This document shows, one piece after another, positions 7,935 through 17,500 of a stretch of DNA of 45,580 nt. The position numbers and the translations under genes were made by a program. This DNA is from Erysipelotrichaceae bacterium. Its GTDB lineage: Bacteria > Bacillota_I > Bacilli_A > Erysipelotrichales > Erysipelotrichaceae. A model generated the notes under the pieces. It was not told where the DNA came from. It did no database searches and saw nothing but the letters and a program-made list of their open reading frames with translations. The stretch's first letter is position 1. Each line of letters opens with the position of its first letter. The stretch is from assembly GCA_017419165.1 (NCBI GenBank), contig JAFOLW010000056.1, positions 1-45,580 of the forward strand, read 5' to 3'.

Positions 7935-8860
7935 AGATGAAGATCTATGCGGGGACCTATACGGTAAAGGATTCCAAAGGGATCTACCGTTTTGAGTTTG
8001 AAGACGGGAATCTTTCGGATCCGGAACTGTTCTGTGCGGTCAGGAGTTCCAAGTATCTTTGTTCCTATGGAGATAAGATCATCACGATCTGCGACGGAGA
8101 AGAAAAAAGCGGTCTTTCTCTGATCGATGAGAAGGGAACGGTCCTGGATACCCTCCTTTTTGAAAAGCCGTCGTCCTGTTATGTGACGGTCCACGATGAC
8201 CTGATCTATACCGCCAACTATCACGCAGGTACGCTGTCCCGTCTGAGGATCCGGGAGGATAAGTTCGAACTGCTGAAGAGCGTTTCGATCCGGGACAAGG
8301 CAGGCTGCCATCAGGTACTGTTCCATGAGGACAAGATCCTGGTGCCTGCGCTGTTCCTGGATAAGGTGCTGATCTTCAATGAGGATCTGGACCGGATCGG
8401 CGAGATCGCCTTCCCGGAAGGCAGCGGACCGAGGCACGGCATCTTCAACAAGGATCATACGAGGCTCTATCTGGTCAGTGAACTGTCCAACGAACTGTTT
8501 CTCATCGATCCTGAGACGATGGAGATCATCGATTCCATCGGTCTGCTGGAAAACGGGGAGAAACATGTCGAAGGCACGGCGGCGGTCCGTCTGGATCAAA
8601 AGGAGTCGTTCCTTTATGTTTCGACCAGAGGCAAGAACGTCTTATCGGTCATCGATGTGAGAGAAAAACCGAAGCTTATACAGAACGCAGACTGCGGCGG
8701 GGATCACCCGCGGGACTTCATTCTGACCGATAACTGTCTTCTTTGTGCGGACCGTTTCAGTGACGAAGTGGTCTGTTTCAGGATCGAAGAGGACGGCCTT
8801 ATCGGAGAAGAATGCGGACGCATCGGAGTGCCGGAAGCCGTCTGTCTGATCGGTGCTTAA
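7931..8860 (+). CDS. Lactonase-family beta-propeller protein (6-phosphogluconolactonase-like)
   Basis: Encodes 309 aa with the signatures of the seven-bladed lactonase family (PF10282, cycloisomerase-2 type 6-phosphogluconolactonase): TANYHAGTLS near residue 100, GSGPRHGIF near 172, FLYVSTRG near 233 and GGDHPRDF near 260. Family members hydrolyse 6-phosphogluconolactone or act on other lactones. There is no signal peptide. No glucose-6-phosphate or 6-phosphogluconate dehydrogenase gene is nearby, so the pentose-phosphate role is unproven. It is coupled by a 4-nt overlap to the upstream lipoprotein gene, and a promoter for pyruvate kinase begins right after it. Confidence 0.85.
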   Translation: MKMKIYAGTYTVKDSKGIYRFEFEDGNLSDPELFCAVRSSKYLCSYGDKIITICDGEEKSGLSLIDEKGTVLDTLLFEKPSSCYVTVHDDLIYTANYHAGTLSRLRIREDKFELLKSVSIRDKAGCHQVLFHEDKILVPALFLDKVLIFNEDLDRIGEIAFPEGSGPRHGIFNKDHTRLYLVSELSNELFLIDPETMEIIDSIGLLENGEKHVEGTAAVRLDQKESFLYVSTRGKNVLSVIDVREKPKLIQNADCGGDHPRDFILTDNCLLCADRFSDEVVCFRIEEDGLIGEECGRIGVPEAVCLIGA

Positions 8861-8875
8861 GGTGTATCTGTTTGG

Positions 8876-8884
8876 TGATATAAT
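8876..8884 (+). promoter_or_regulatory. Extended -10 promoter element of pyk (TGATATAAT)
   Basis: A TGnTATAAT match ending 26 nt before the pyk start. No clear -35 box. Confidence 0.65.
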
Positions 8885-8910
8885 CAGGTCGGAGAAAGAG
8901 AGTAAATAAT

Positions 8911-10275
8911 ATGAAAAAAACAAAAGTCGTTTGTACGATCGGTCCTTCTTCCAACAACGAAGAGATGCTCAGAGAAATGATCAAGGCCGGCATGGATGTC
9001 GCCCGTTTCAATTTCTCTCACGGTTCCCACGAGACGCAGAAAGCCAATCTCGATCTGGTCCGCAAGGTCAGGAAAGAGATGGGTGCCGCCGTGGCGACGA
9101 TGATGGATACCAAGGGTCCGGAGATCCGTTTCCGTGATTTCGAGAACGGAAAGATCACTTTGAAAAAGGATCAGGAATTCACTCTGTCGACACAGGACTT
9201 CCTGGGAGATCAAAACCGCGGTTCGATCACCTATGCGGGACTTCCGGGGGATGTGCATATCGGTTCGATGATCTTAGTCAACGACGGTCTGATACAGCTG
9301 CAGGTCACCGATATCGCCGGTACGGAGATCAAGACCAGGGTCCTGGTCCCGGGCGATATCCTCAATCATAAGGGCATCAATGTTCCGGGTGCGGAGCTCA
9401 AGATGCCGTTCATCTCCGATCAGGACCGCAAGGACATCCTTTTCGGCATCGAACAGGATTACGATTACATCGCTCTGTCTTTCGTGCGTACGGCAAGAGA
9501 TGTCGAAGCCGTCAGAGCGATCCTGGACTTCTCCGGTTCCAAGATGAAGATCATCGCCAAGATCGAATCGACGCAGGGCGTCGAGAACCTCGATGAGATT
9601 CTGAAAGCGGCGGACGGTCTGATGGTAGCAAGAGGCGACATGGGCGTCGAACTGCCGCCGGAGCAGGTCCCTTACATTCAGAAACAGATGATCACCAAGG
9701 CCAATGCGGCCGGCAAGATCACGATCTGTGCGACCCAGATGCTGGAGTCGATGACTCACAATCCGCGTCCGACCAGGGCGGAAGTCGGCGATGTCGCCAA
9801 TGCCGTCTATGACGGGGCAACGGCCGTGATGCTTTCGGGCGAATCGGCAGCCGGTGAATATCCGCTGGAATCCGTCAAGATGATGTCCAAGATCGCGGAA
9901 GAGACCGAGAAGCATCTGCACAATATCTATCAGGCGGTCGACGATTCCCAGCGCAGCATCGTCGGCAAGGCGGCCTGCGACCTGGCGGATGTCTTGGGCG
10001 TCGAGAAGATCATCGTCTATACCGATACCGGAAGATCGCCGGCGGTCGTCTCCCAGATCAAACCGAAGACGCCGATCATCGTCATGACCAGGAACGAGAA
10101 GGTCTATTACCAGTCCGCACTGCTCTACGGTGTCGAACCGGTCAGGATCGCCGACATCATCGAAGATGAGAATCTGGAGCTCAAGACCAGAGAATACATG
10201 AGTCAGGTCGGCATAAAGACCGCCATCCTCTTATTCGGTCATGCGATCGATTCGATCAAGGTCCTGAACAACTGA
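8911..10275 (+). CDS. pyk: Pyruvate kinase
   Basis: Converts phosphoenolpyruvate and ADP to pyruvate and ATP, the last step of glycolysis. The 454 aa carry all hallmarks: RFNFSHG near residue 32, TKGPEIR with Glu71 (a glutamate here is the mark of K+-dependent enzymes), the signature IIAKIESTQG with Lys217 and Glu219, MVARGDMGVE near 238, and ATQMLESM. The B domain (about 75-170) and C-terminal regulatory domain are both present. It lacks the extra PEP-utiliser-like C-terminal domain seen in the longer Bacillus enzymes. It is monocistronic, with its own extended -10 promoter and a strong terminator. Confidence 0.97.
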   Translation: MKKTKVVCTIGPSSNNEEMLREMIKAGMDVARFNFSHGSHETQKANLDLVRKVRKEMGAAVATMMDTKGPEIRFRDFENGKITLKKDQEFTLSTQDFLGDQNRGSITYAGLPGDVHIGSMILVNDGLIQLQVTDIAGTEIKTRVLVPGDILNHKGINVPGAELKMPFISDQDRKDILFGIEQDYDYIALSFVRTARDVEAVRAILDFSGSKMKIIAKIESTQGVENLDEILKAADGLMVARGDMGVELPPEQVPYIQKQMITKANAAGKITICATQMLESMTHNPRPTRAEVGDVANAVYDGATAVMLSGESAAGEYPLESVKMMSKIAEETEKHLHNIYQAVDDSQRSIVGKAACDLADVLGVEKIIVYTDTGRSPAVVSQIKPKTPIIVMTRNEKVYYQSALLYGVEPVRIADIIEDENLELKTREYMSQVGIKTAILLFGHAIDSIKVLNN

Positions 10276-10283
10276 ACGAAACG

Positions 10284-10309
10284 CCGGTGCCGTAAGGCAT
10301 CGGTTTTTT
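10284..10309 (+). terminator. Terminator after pyk
   Basis: CCGGTGCC-gtaa-GGCATCGG (8-bp stem with one wobble) followed by TTTTTT. Confidence 0.92.
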
Positions 10310-10387
10310 GTTTGTTACCTATCGGACAGACAGAAGGATCGGATTATTGAAAACATAAAAGTCCTGCTATCATTAAAGGGAAGAAGT

Positions 10388-10409
10388 TCAAAAGAAAAAG
10401 TTCTTTTGA
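10388..10409 (+). other. Perfect hairpin in the leader of the aminopeptidase operon
   Basis: TCAAAAGAA-aaag-TTCTTTTGA is a perfect 9-bp stem-loop ending 31 nt before the start codon at 10441. No T-tract follows, so it is not an ordinary terminator. It may stabilise the mRNA or act as an operator. Confidence 0.5.
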
Positions 10410-10440
10410 CGAAAATGATGTATCGGAGGAAAAAAGGATC

Positions 10441-11676
10441 ATGGTCAGTGAAAAAATGTATGACAAACTTGCCAGGCTGGCAGTCGTCAAAGGCGTCAAC
10501 CTGCAGAAGGGACAGCCTTTGCATATACGGGCAAATGTCCGGGATGTGGACTTTGTCAGGAAAGTCGTAAAAGAGGCGTATGAAGCCGGCGCGAAGTCCG
10601 TCAGCATCGACTGGCGCGACGAGCAGCTGAGCAAGATGAATTATCAGTACCAGTCGATCGAGACGCTCTCCGACATCCCGCAGTGGATCTATGACCGCAC
10701 CAAGCTGCAGCACGATCAAAAGACCGCGTATCTTTCGATCGTTTCCGATATGCCGGGTGCCTTGAAGGAGGTCGATCCCGCCAAGCTCAATGCCTTCCAG
10801 CAGGCGTACTATGCCAAGACGGCCGATCTCATGGCCTATACCATGAACAACGAAGGCCAATGGTGCATCCTGGGCGTCCCGTCGGTGGAATGGGCCAAAG
10901 TCGTCTTCCCGGATCTGAGCGAGGAAGAGGCTTTTGAAAAACTGGGCGATGCGATCTTCGCGGTCACCAGAGTCAGTGAAGACAACGATCCGGTCAAGGA
11001 ATGGGAGGACCATGACAAAGAGCTGATCGGACATGCCGAGAAGCTCAATTCCTATGATCTTGAGAAGCTCCATTTCACTTCGGAGCTCGGCACCGATCTT
11101 TATGTCAACCTGGTGGACGATCATATCTGGGTCGGCGGCGGCTGTACGACACCGGATGGCGTCTTCTTCAATCCGAACATGCCGACGGAAGAGTGCTTCT
11201 GCATGCCGCTTAAGACCGGCACGGAAGGCATCGTCTACGCCTCCAAGCCGCTGAGTTACAACGGCAAGGTCATTGAGGATTTCTGGTTCCGTTTCGAAAA
11301 CGGCAAGGTCGTCGATTTCGATGCGAAGAAGGAAAAGGAATCTTTGAAACAGCTGTTGGAATTCGATGAGGGATCTTCCTATCTGGGTGAAGTCGCCCTG
11401 GTCCCGTACGATTCCCCGGTATCCAAGTCGGGCATCCTGTTCTTCGACACCTTATATGACGAGAATGCCGCCTGCCATCTGGCTTTAGGCCGCCCGTATC
11501 CGGAGAACATCAAGGGCGGCGAACAGATGTCCAAGGAAGAACTGGCAGCGCACGGCGCCAACGATTCTCTGCAGCACGAAGACTTCATGTTCGGCACCAA
11601 GGGCATGAACATCGACGGCATCAGGAAAGACGGCAGCATCGTTGCCATCTTCCGGGAAGGAAATTTCGTCTTCTGA
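10441..11676 (+). CDS. Aminopeptidase, M29 family (AmpS/PepS type)
   Basis: A metal-dependent cytoplasmic aminopeptidase that removes N-terminal residues from peptides. The 411 aa match the family's usual length. Expected metal-ligand and catalytic regions are visible: MPTEECFCMP, SYLGEVALVPYDSP, NAACHLALGRPY and LQHEDFMFG, with the two glutamates and two histidines typical of M29. A GGAGG ribosome binding site precedes the ATG by 12 nt. Its stop codon overlaps the start of the EamA transporter gene by 1 nt (TGATG), so the two are co-translated. It fits with the S9 peptidase and Opp importer in a peptide-using lifestyle. Confidence 0.95.
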   Translation: MVSEKMYDKLARLAVVKGVNLQKGQPLHIRANVRDVDFVRKVVKEAYEAGAKSVSIDWRDEQLSKMNYQYQSIETLSDIPQWIYDRTKLQHDQKTAYLSIVSDMPGALKEVDPAKLNAFQQAYYAKTADLMAYTMNNEGQWCILGVPSVEWAKVVFPDLSEEEAFEKLGDAIFAVTRVSEDNDPVKEWEDHDKELIGHAEKLNSYDLEKLHFTSELGTDLYVNLVDDHIWVGGGCTTPDGVFFNPNMPTEECFCMPLKTGTEGIVYASKPLSYNGKVIEDFWFRFENGKVVDFDAKKEKESLKQLLEFDEGSSYLGEVALVPYDSPVSKSGILFFDTLYDENAACHLALGRPYPENIKGGEQMSKEELAAHGANDSLQHEDFMFGTKGMNIDGIRKDGSIVAIFREGNFVF

Positions 11677-12572
11677 TGAGAAAGCTCGCACCCTGGATGG
11701 TGCTTCTGGCAGCCGTGCTTTGGGGAAGCAACGGGATCTTCGTCAATCTTCTGGCGGATTCCGGTTTCAGTGCCATCGAAAGGACTTCGGTCCGCATGTT
11801 CCTGGCAGTCTTCATGGAGGCGGTGATCCTGTTTCTGAGTGACAGAAAGAGTTTCCGGATCGACCGGAAAGGACTCTTGTGGTCGCTTTTCATCGGGGTC
11901 TTCGGCATGTATCTGTTCCTGGTCTTGTATACGTCGGCGATCGCCAGAGTGGGCATGGGGACGGCCGGTGTGCTGATCTACCTGATGCCGGGCCTGGTCA
12001 CGGCGTATTCCTGTCTGTTCAAAGGGGAGAGGTTCACTTCGCTCAAGGGGATCGCCCTGGCTCTGAACCTTTTGGGCTGCGCCTTGGTCTCGGGGATCAT
12101 GAACGGCGCGGGGAACAATCTCACGGGGATCTTGTGCGGTATCGCGGCAGCCTTCTTTTATGCCTTCAACAACATTGCGGTCGCGCACGGCTTGAAAGGC
12201 TGCAGTCCGGCGACGAAGATGTTTTATCCGGCGCTGTTTGCCGGGATGAGTGCATTTGTTTATTTATGTATGTTTTCCGATATCGGCGGCATCGTTTCGC
12301 GTCTGATGACGGATCCCAAGCTGATCTTCTTCATCGCTTTGTGGGCACTGTGCTGTTCGATCCTGACTTACTATCTGTTCAATACGGCACTGTCGTATCT
12401 GAATATCGTCACGGCCTCGATGTTGTCGACGTTCGAGCCGGTGGCGGCGGTGCTGTTCGGTGTGATATTGTTTCATGAACGACAGGGGCTCTTCGGCTGG
12501 ATCGGCGTGATCCTGGTGATCGCTTCGCTGATCCTGATCGAGTTCAAGCCCGAAGGAGGAAAAAATGAATAA
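11676..12572 (+). CDS. EamA/DMT-superfamily transporter
   Basis: Encodes 298 aa with ten predicted membrane helices arranged as two EamA repeats: the first opens with AAVLWGSNGIFVNLL, the second with LCGIAAAFFYAFNNIAVAHGL. Each ends with a conserved-looking helix (ALALNLLGCALVSG; IGVILVIASLILIEF). Members of this family export or import amino acids and other small metabolites; specificity cannot be read. It overlaps the M29 aminopeptidase gene by 1 nt and the hydrolase gene by 8 nt, so the three form one operon. Export of excess amino acids released by the peptidase is a reasonable guess only. Confidence 0.92.
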   Translation: MRKLAPWMVLLAAVLWGSNGIFVNLLADSGFSAIERTSVRMFLAVFMEAVILFLSDRKSFRIDRKGLLWSLFIGVFGMYLFLVLYTSAIARVGMGTAGVLIYLMPGLVTAYSCLFKGERFTSLKGIALALNLLGCALVSGIMNGAGNNLTGILCGIAAAFFYAFNNIAVAHGLKGCSPATKMFYPALFAGMSAFVYLCMFSDIGGIVSRLMTDPKLIFFIALWALCCSILTYYLFNTALSYLNIVTASMLSTFEPVAAVLFGVILFHERQGLFGWIGVILVIASLILIEFKPEGGKNE

Positions 12573-13092
12573 AGTACTGATCGTGGTGGACATGCAGAAT
12601 GACTTCATTGACGGGTCCCTGGGGACTAAGGAAGCGCAGGGGATCGTTTCCAACGTGGTAAAAGAGATCAAAAAAGATTATTCGTTCATCTATGCCACCA
12701 GGGATACGCATCCCGAAAATTATCTTGAGACCAACGAAGGAAGGCATCTGCCGGTAGAACACTGCATCAAAGGCAGTGCGGGCTGGCAGATCCGCAAGGA
12801 AGTGGAAGAGGCACTGAGCGAAAAGGAATACGAGATCGTCGATAAGCCGACCTTCGGTTCGGAAGTTCTGGTCGAAAAGCTGAAAGAAAGAAATGCGGAA
12901 GAAAAGATCGATGAATTCGTCTTCGTCGGTCTGTGCACCGATATCTGCGTGGTCTCCAATGCCCTGCTGGTGAAGGCGGCATTCCCGGAAAAGAAACTGA
13001 CGGTCCTGAAAGACTGCTGTGCCGGGGTCACGCCGGAAAGCCATGAGGCGGCACTTTCGACCATGAAGATGTGTCAGATCGGGATCGAATGA
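12565..13092 (+). CDS. Cysteine hydrolase, nicotinamidase-like (isochorismatase superfamily)
   Basis: Encodes 175 aa with the superfamily's Asp-Lys-Cys triad: Asp9 in VDMQNDF, Lys94 and Cys128 in CTDICV. Nicotinamidase-type metal ligands are also present: Asp47 and His49 in RDTH, and His66 in the VEHCIKGSAGW segment, which matches the HCxxGxxG element of PncA. It therefore probably converts nicotinamide to nicotinate for NAD salvage. It is the last gene of the aminopeptidase-transporter operon and overlaps the transporter gene by 8 nt. pncA is a likely name, but related amidases share these motifs. Confidence 0.85.
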   Translation: MNKVLIVVDMQNDFIDGSLGTKEAQGIVSNVVKEIKKDYSFIYATRDTHPENYLETNEGRHLPVEHCIKGSAGWQIRKEVEEALSEKEYEIVDKPTFGSEVLVEKLKERNAEEKIDEFVFVGLCTDICVVSNALLVKAAFPEKKLTVLKDCCAGVTPESHEAALSTMKMCQIGIE

Positions 13093-13223
13093 CCCTTCTT
13101 CTCAGTCACAAAACAACGGCGTCGGTCGTTCTTTGTCTGCGCGTCCGGCAGGAACTCATGTAAGATCGAAACAGGAATCCGGAAAACGGTCCCTTTTTTC
13201 TTCGGACAGGTCTGCATCCGCGG
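13093..13223 (+). other. Intergenic region between hydrolase gene and pyr promoter
   Basis: No ORF is supported. An imperfect hairpin at about 13108-13133 (ACAAA...AACG with CGTT...TTTGT) could help end the upstream operon, but no strong T-tract directly follows. A T-run stands alone near 13195-13200 after only a 3-bp stem. Confidence 0.4.
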
Positions 13224-13252
13224 TTGACAGACGAAAAGGACTTTGGTATATT
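13224..13252 (+). promoter_or_regulatory. Sigma-A promoter of the pyrimidine operon
   Basis: A perfect -35 TTGACA (13224-13229), a 17-nt spacer ending in TGG, and -10 TATATT (13247-13252). Transcription should begin near 13259, leaving about 50 nt of leader. A small 5-bp hairpin (TTTCC-ggca-GGAAA) sits in this leader, but there is no attenuator of the PyrR type. Confidence 0.88.
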
Positions 13253-13308
13253 TTTACAGGAATTAAGAACTTTTCCGGCAGGAAATATTCCGAATCAGGA
13301 GAACTGTT

Positions 13309-14517
13309 ATGAAAGTGAATGCCAGGTTATTCAAGAAAAACGACAGCGGACGGGTCGACGACGACAGCGTCTGTGTTGATGTTCCAGGCTTTGCTTCAAA
13401 AGGCGATCATGTTATTTTTCCCGGTTTCTGTGATGTGCATGTGCACTTCAGGGAGCCGGGTTTTTCTTATAAGGAGACGATCGCTTCGGGAAGCCTGGCA
13501 GCAGCCCATGGCGGCTATACCACGGTGTGTCCGATGCCGAACCTCGATCCGGTGCCCGATACTTTGGAACATCTCAATGGAGAATTATCGATCATCAGGC
13601 GGGATGCCCTGATCGACGTGATCCCTTATGCTTCCTGCACGGTAAAAGAAGAAGGCAAGCAGATCGCTGCTTTACAAGAGATGAGCCCCTATGTCTGTGC
13701 CTTCTCGGATGACGGCAAGGGCATACAGGAAGAAGAGATGATGAGAGAGGTCATGTCGAAGGCAAAGAGCTTAGGCAGGATCGTCGCTGCGCACTGCGAG
13801 GTCAACAGTTTGTTGAACGGCGGCTACATCCACGACGGCATCTATGCGAGAGAACACGGCCATAAAGGCATCTGTTCGGAAAGTGAGTGGAAGCAGATCG
13901 AGCGTGACGTGCGCCTGGCGAAAGAGACGGGCTGCAGATATCACGTCTGCCACATCTCGACGAAAGAATCCGTTGAGATCATCCGTCAGGCCAAGAAGGA
14001 GGGTGTCGACGTGACTTGCGAGACGGCACCGCATTACCTGATCCTCAGCGAGAACGATCTGCAGGAATCCGGAGACTTCAAGATGAACCCGCCGCTTAGA
14101 AGCAAAGAAGACCGGGAAGCTCTGATACAGGGGATACAGGACGGGACGATCGATATGATCGCGACCGACCATGCCCCGCATTCGAAAGAAGAAAAATCCA
14201 GAGGCCTGGAAAAAAGCGCGATGGGCATCGTGGGTCTGGAGACCGCATTCCCGTTGCTGTATACGAAGCTGGTGAAGACGGGGATCATAACGCTCGGGAA
14301 GCTGATCGAACTGCTCAATGAGAATCCGCGGAAACGCTTCGGTCTGAAGCAGGAGGATTCCTGGTGTCTCTGGGATCTCGATGAGGCGTACATCATCGAT
14401 GAGAAGGACTTCCTGTCCAAAGGCAAGGCGAGTCCGTTCAAGGGGATGGAAGTTTACGGAAGATGTCTTAAGACGGTATGTCACGGCAAGACCGTCTATG
14501 AATACAAGGGGGAATGA
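13309..14517 (+). CDS. pyrC: Dihydroorotase (type I)
   Basis: Cyclises carbamoyl-aspartate to dihydroorotate, the third step of UMP synthesis. The 402 aa show the metal-binding DVHVHFREPG (His44, His46), the bridging aspartate region AFSDDGKGIQ (about 131-140), AAHCEV, HVCHIS, the substrate-binding ETAPHYL and NPPLRS, and the catalytic DMIATDHAPHS. This pattern is that of the type I dihydroorotases of Gram-positive bacteria. AGGAG precedes the start. It is the first gene of the pyr operon, with 1 nt before carB. Confidence 0.96.
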   Translation: MKVNARLFKKNDSGRVDDDSVCVDVPGFASKGDHVIFPGFCDVHVHFREPGFSYKETIASGSLAAAHGGYTTVCPMPNLDPVPDTLEHLNGELSIIRRDALIDVIPYASCTVKEEGKQIAALQEMSPYVCAFSDDGKGIQEEEMMREVMSKAKSLGRIVAAHCEVNSLLNGGYIHDGIYAREHGHKGICSESEWKQIERDVRLAKETGCRYHVCHISTKESVEIIRQAKKEGVDVTCETAPHYLILSENDLQESGDFKMNPPLRSKEDREALIQGIQDGTIDMIATDHAPHSKEEKSRGLEKSAMGIVGLETAFPLLYTKLVKTGIITLGKLIELLNENPRKRFGLKQEDSWCLWDLDEAYIIDEKDFLSKGKASPFKGMEVYGRCLKTVCHGKTVYEYKGE

Positions 14518-14518
14518 T

Positions 14519-17500
14519 ATGGCAAAGAGGACGGATATCAAAAAAGTATTGATCATCGGCAGCGGACCGATCGTCATCGGTCAGGCAGCCGAATTTGACT
14601 ATGCCGGCACGCAGGCCTGTCTGGCGCTCAAGGAAGAGGGTTACAAGGTCATCCTGTGCAACTCCAATCCGGCGACCATCATGACGGATGTGTCGATGGC
14701 TGACAAGGTCTATATGGAGCCGCTGACTCTGGAATACATCGCCAAGATCCTGCGCTATGAGCGTCCGGACGCCATCGTTCCGGGCATCGGCGGACAGACG
14801 GGTCTGAATCTGGCGGTGCAGCTGGACAAGAAAGGCGTCTTAAAAGAGTGCGGCGTCAAACTGCTGGGCACGCCGCGGGAAAGCATCGAGAAGGCCGAAG
14901 ACCGCGAACTGTTCAAGGAGATGTGTGAACAGATCGGCGAACCGGTCATCCCTTCCAGGATCACCTATTCCGTGCAAGAGGCCGTGGAAGCGGCGAAAGA
15001 GATCAGTTATCCGGTCGTCCTTCGTCCGGCTTTCACACTGGGCGGCACTGGCGGCGGTTTCGCCTACGATGAAGAAGAGCTGATCGCCGTTGCGACCGGC
15101 GGTTTCAAGGCTTCCCCGGTCCACCAGGTCCTGGTGGAAAAGAGCGTCAAAGGCTACAAGGAGATCGAATTTGAAGTCATGCGCGATTCCGCCGATCACT
15201 GCATCACGATCTGCGGCATGGAGAACGTCGATCCGGTCGGTGTCCACACCGGTGATTCGATCGTGGTTGCCCCGATCCTGTCGCTGAACGATCACGACTT
15301 GAAGATGCTGAACGACTCGGCGATCAAGATCATCCGCGCCTTGAAGGTGGAAGGCGGCTGCAACGTCCAGTTTGCCTTACATCCTGAGACCAGCGAATAC
15401 TTCCTGATCGAAGTCAATCCGCGCGTTTCCCGTTCCTCCGCCCTGGCATCAAAAGCCAGCGGCTATCCGATCGCCCGCGTTTCCGCCAAGATCGCTCTGG
15501 GCATGACCCTGGAAGAGATCCAAGTGGCCGGCACGACGGCCGACAAGGAACCGAGCCTGGACTACATCGTGGCCAAGTTCCCGCGTTTCCCGTTCGACAA
15601 GTTCCCGACGACGCCGAACGTCCTGGGCACGCAGATGAAGGCGACCGGCGAGGTCATGGGCATCGGTGCCGATCTGGAGGAATGCATCCTGAAGTCGGTC
15701 CGTTCCCTGGAGATCGGTGTCTGTCATCTGTATCTGGAAAAATTCGACGGGTATTCCGATGAAGAACTGTTACAGTATCTTTCCGAATTCCGTTCCGACG
15801 GCATCTTCGCCCTGAGCGAGGCGATACGCCGTCATATAAGTCTGGATAAATTGCACGAAGTGACGATGATCACGATGTTGTTCCTGGAATCCGTCAAGAA
15901 GATCATCATGATGGAAGAGGAACTCAAAGCCCGCGTCAATGATCTCAAGGTCCTGAAGAAGACCAAGAAGATGGGCTTCTCCGATAGATTCATCGCCAAG
16001 CTCTGGAACCTGCCGGAGATCGAGGTCTATGAAAAGCGTATCAGAAACAGGATCGTGCCGATCTTCAAGATGATCGACACCCTGCATTCGGGCAAATACA
16101 TCGCTTATCATTATTCTTCTTATACCGGGGAGAATGAATCGAGGCTCACTGACCGGAAGAAGATCGTCGTCTTGGGTGCCGGTCCGATCCGCATCGGTCA
16201 GGGCGTGGAATTCGATTATTCTTCCGTCCATGCGGTGCAGACCATCCGCAAGAACGGCTACGAGGCCATCATCATCAACTCCAATCCGGAGACGGTCTCG
16301 ACCGACTATACGACGTCCGACAAGCTCTACTTTGAGCCGCTGACGCCGGAAGATGTCATGAACGTCATCAACTTCGAAAAGCCGGAAGGCGTCATCGTCT
16401 CTTTGGGCGGACAGACGGCCGTCAATCTGGCGGAACCTTTATATGAGCGCGGCGTGAAGATCATCGGTACCGATACGGCGGCGATCGAGCGGGCAGAGAA
16501 CCGCGACAGCTTCGAGAAGATCATGGAGGAGCTAAAGATCCCGCAGCCGCAGGGCAAGGCCGTCACCGACATCGAAGACGGCGTGAGAGCGGCCGAAGAA
16601 GTCGGCTATCCGGTCCTGGTGCGTCCGAGCTACGTCCTGGGCGGCCGGGCGATGCAGATCGTGGGCAACGAGGAACAGCTGCGTCACTATCTGAAGAATG
16701 CGGCGGCCATCGATGCGGACAAGCCGGTCCTGGTCGATCACTACATCGAAGGCAAGGAAGTCGAGATCGACGGCATCTGCGACGGAAGAGATGTCTTTGT
16801 CGGAGGCATCATGGAGCTCGTCGAGCGGACGGGCGTCCACTCCGGGGATTCCATCTCGGTCTATCCGGCATTCACGATCTCCGATAAGGTCAAAGGAAAG
16901 ATCCTGGAGTATTCCAAGAAGCTGGGTCTGGGCATCGGCATCGTCGGTCTGTTCAACATCCAGTTCATCGTCGATAAAAATGACGATGTCTATGTCATCG
17001 AAGTCAATCCGCGTTCGTCGAGGACCGTACCGTTCCTTTCCAAGGCGACCGGTCTGCCGCTGGCGGATATCGCCACGGAAGTCATCCTGGGCAGGAGTCT
17101 GAAGGAACAGGGGATCTTCGATCTGTACAGGGAAGAAAAGAAGCGTTTCTATGTCAAAGTCCCGGTCTTCTCGTTCAACAAGATCAAGGGCCTGGATGCC
17201 TATCTGTCACCGGAGATGAAGTCGACCGGTGAGGCGATCGGTTACGACGACAAGCTCAACCGCGCCTTGTATAAGGCACTGCAGGCATCGGGCATGAATC
17301 TGAAGAATTACGGCACCGTCTTTGTGACGATCGCCGATTCCGATAAGGAAGAAGCACTGCCGCTCATCCGCCGTTTCTATGACCTGGGCTTCAACATCGA
17401 GGCGACCAGGGGCACGGCGCGATATCTCAAGGAGAACGGGATCCGTACCCGGACTTTGCAGAAGATCTCGGTCAACGACGATATCCCCAATTCCATCTCA

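Noticed and set aside
7673..8599. Long antisense ORF (308 aa) opposite the lipoprotein and lactonase genes
   Set aside because: Shadow of two well-supported genes; no start signal and no domain.
13253..13308. PyrR-type attenuator in the pyr leader
   Set aside because: The leader is only about 50 nt, with one 5-bp hairpin and no terminator/anti-terminator pair or PyrR-binding loop consensus.
14381..14518. Longer carB start inside pyrC
   Set aside because: The added 46 residues are Arg/Ser-rich out-of-frame pyrC sequence; the canonical start and a ribosome binding site are at 14519.
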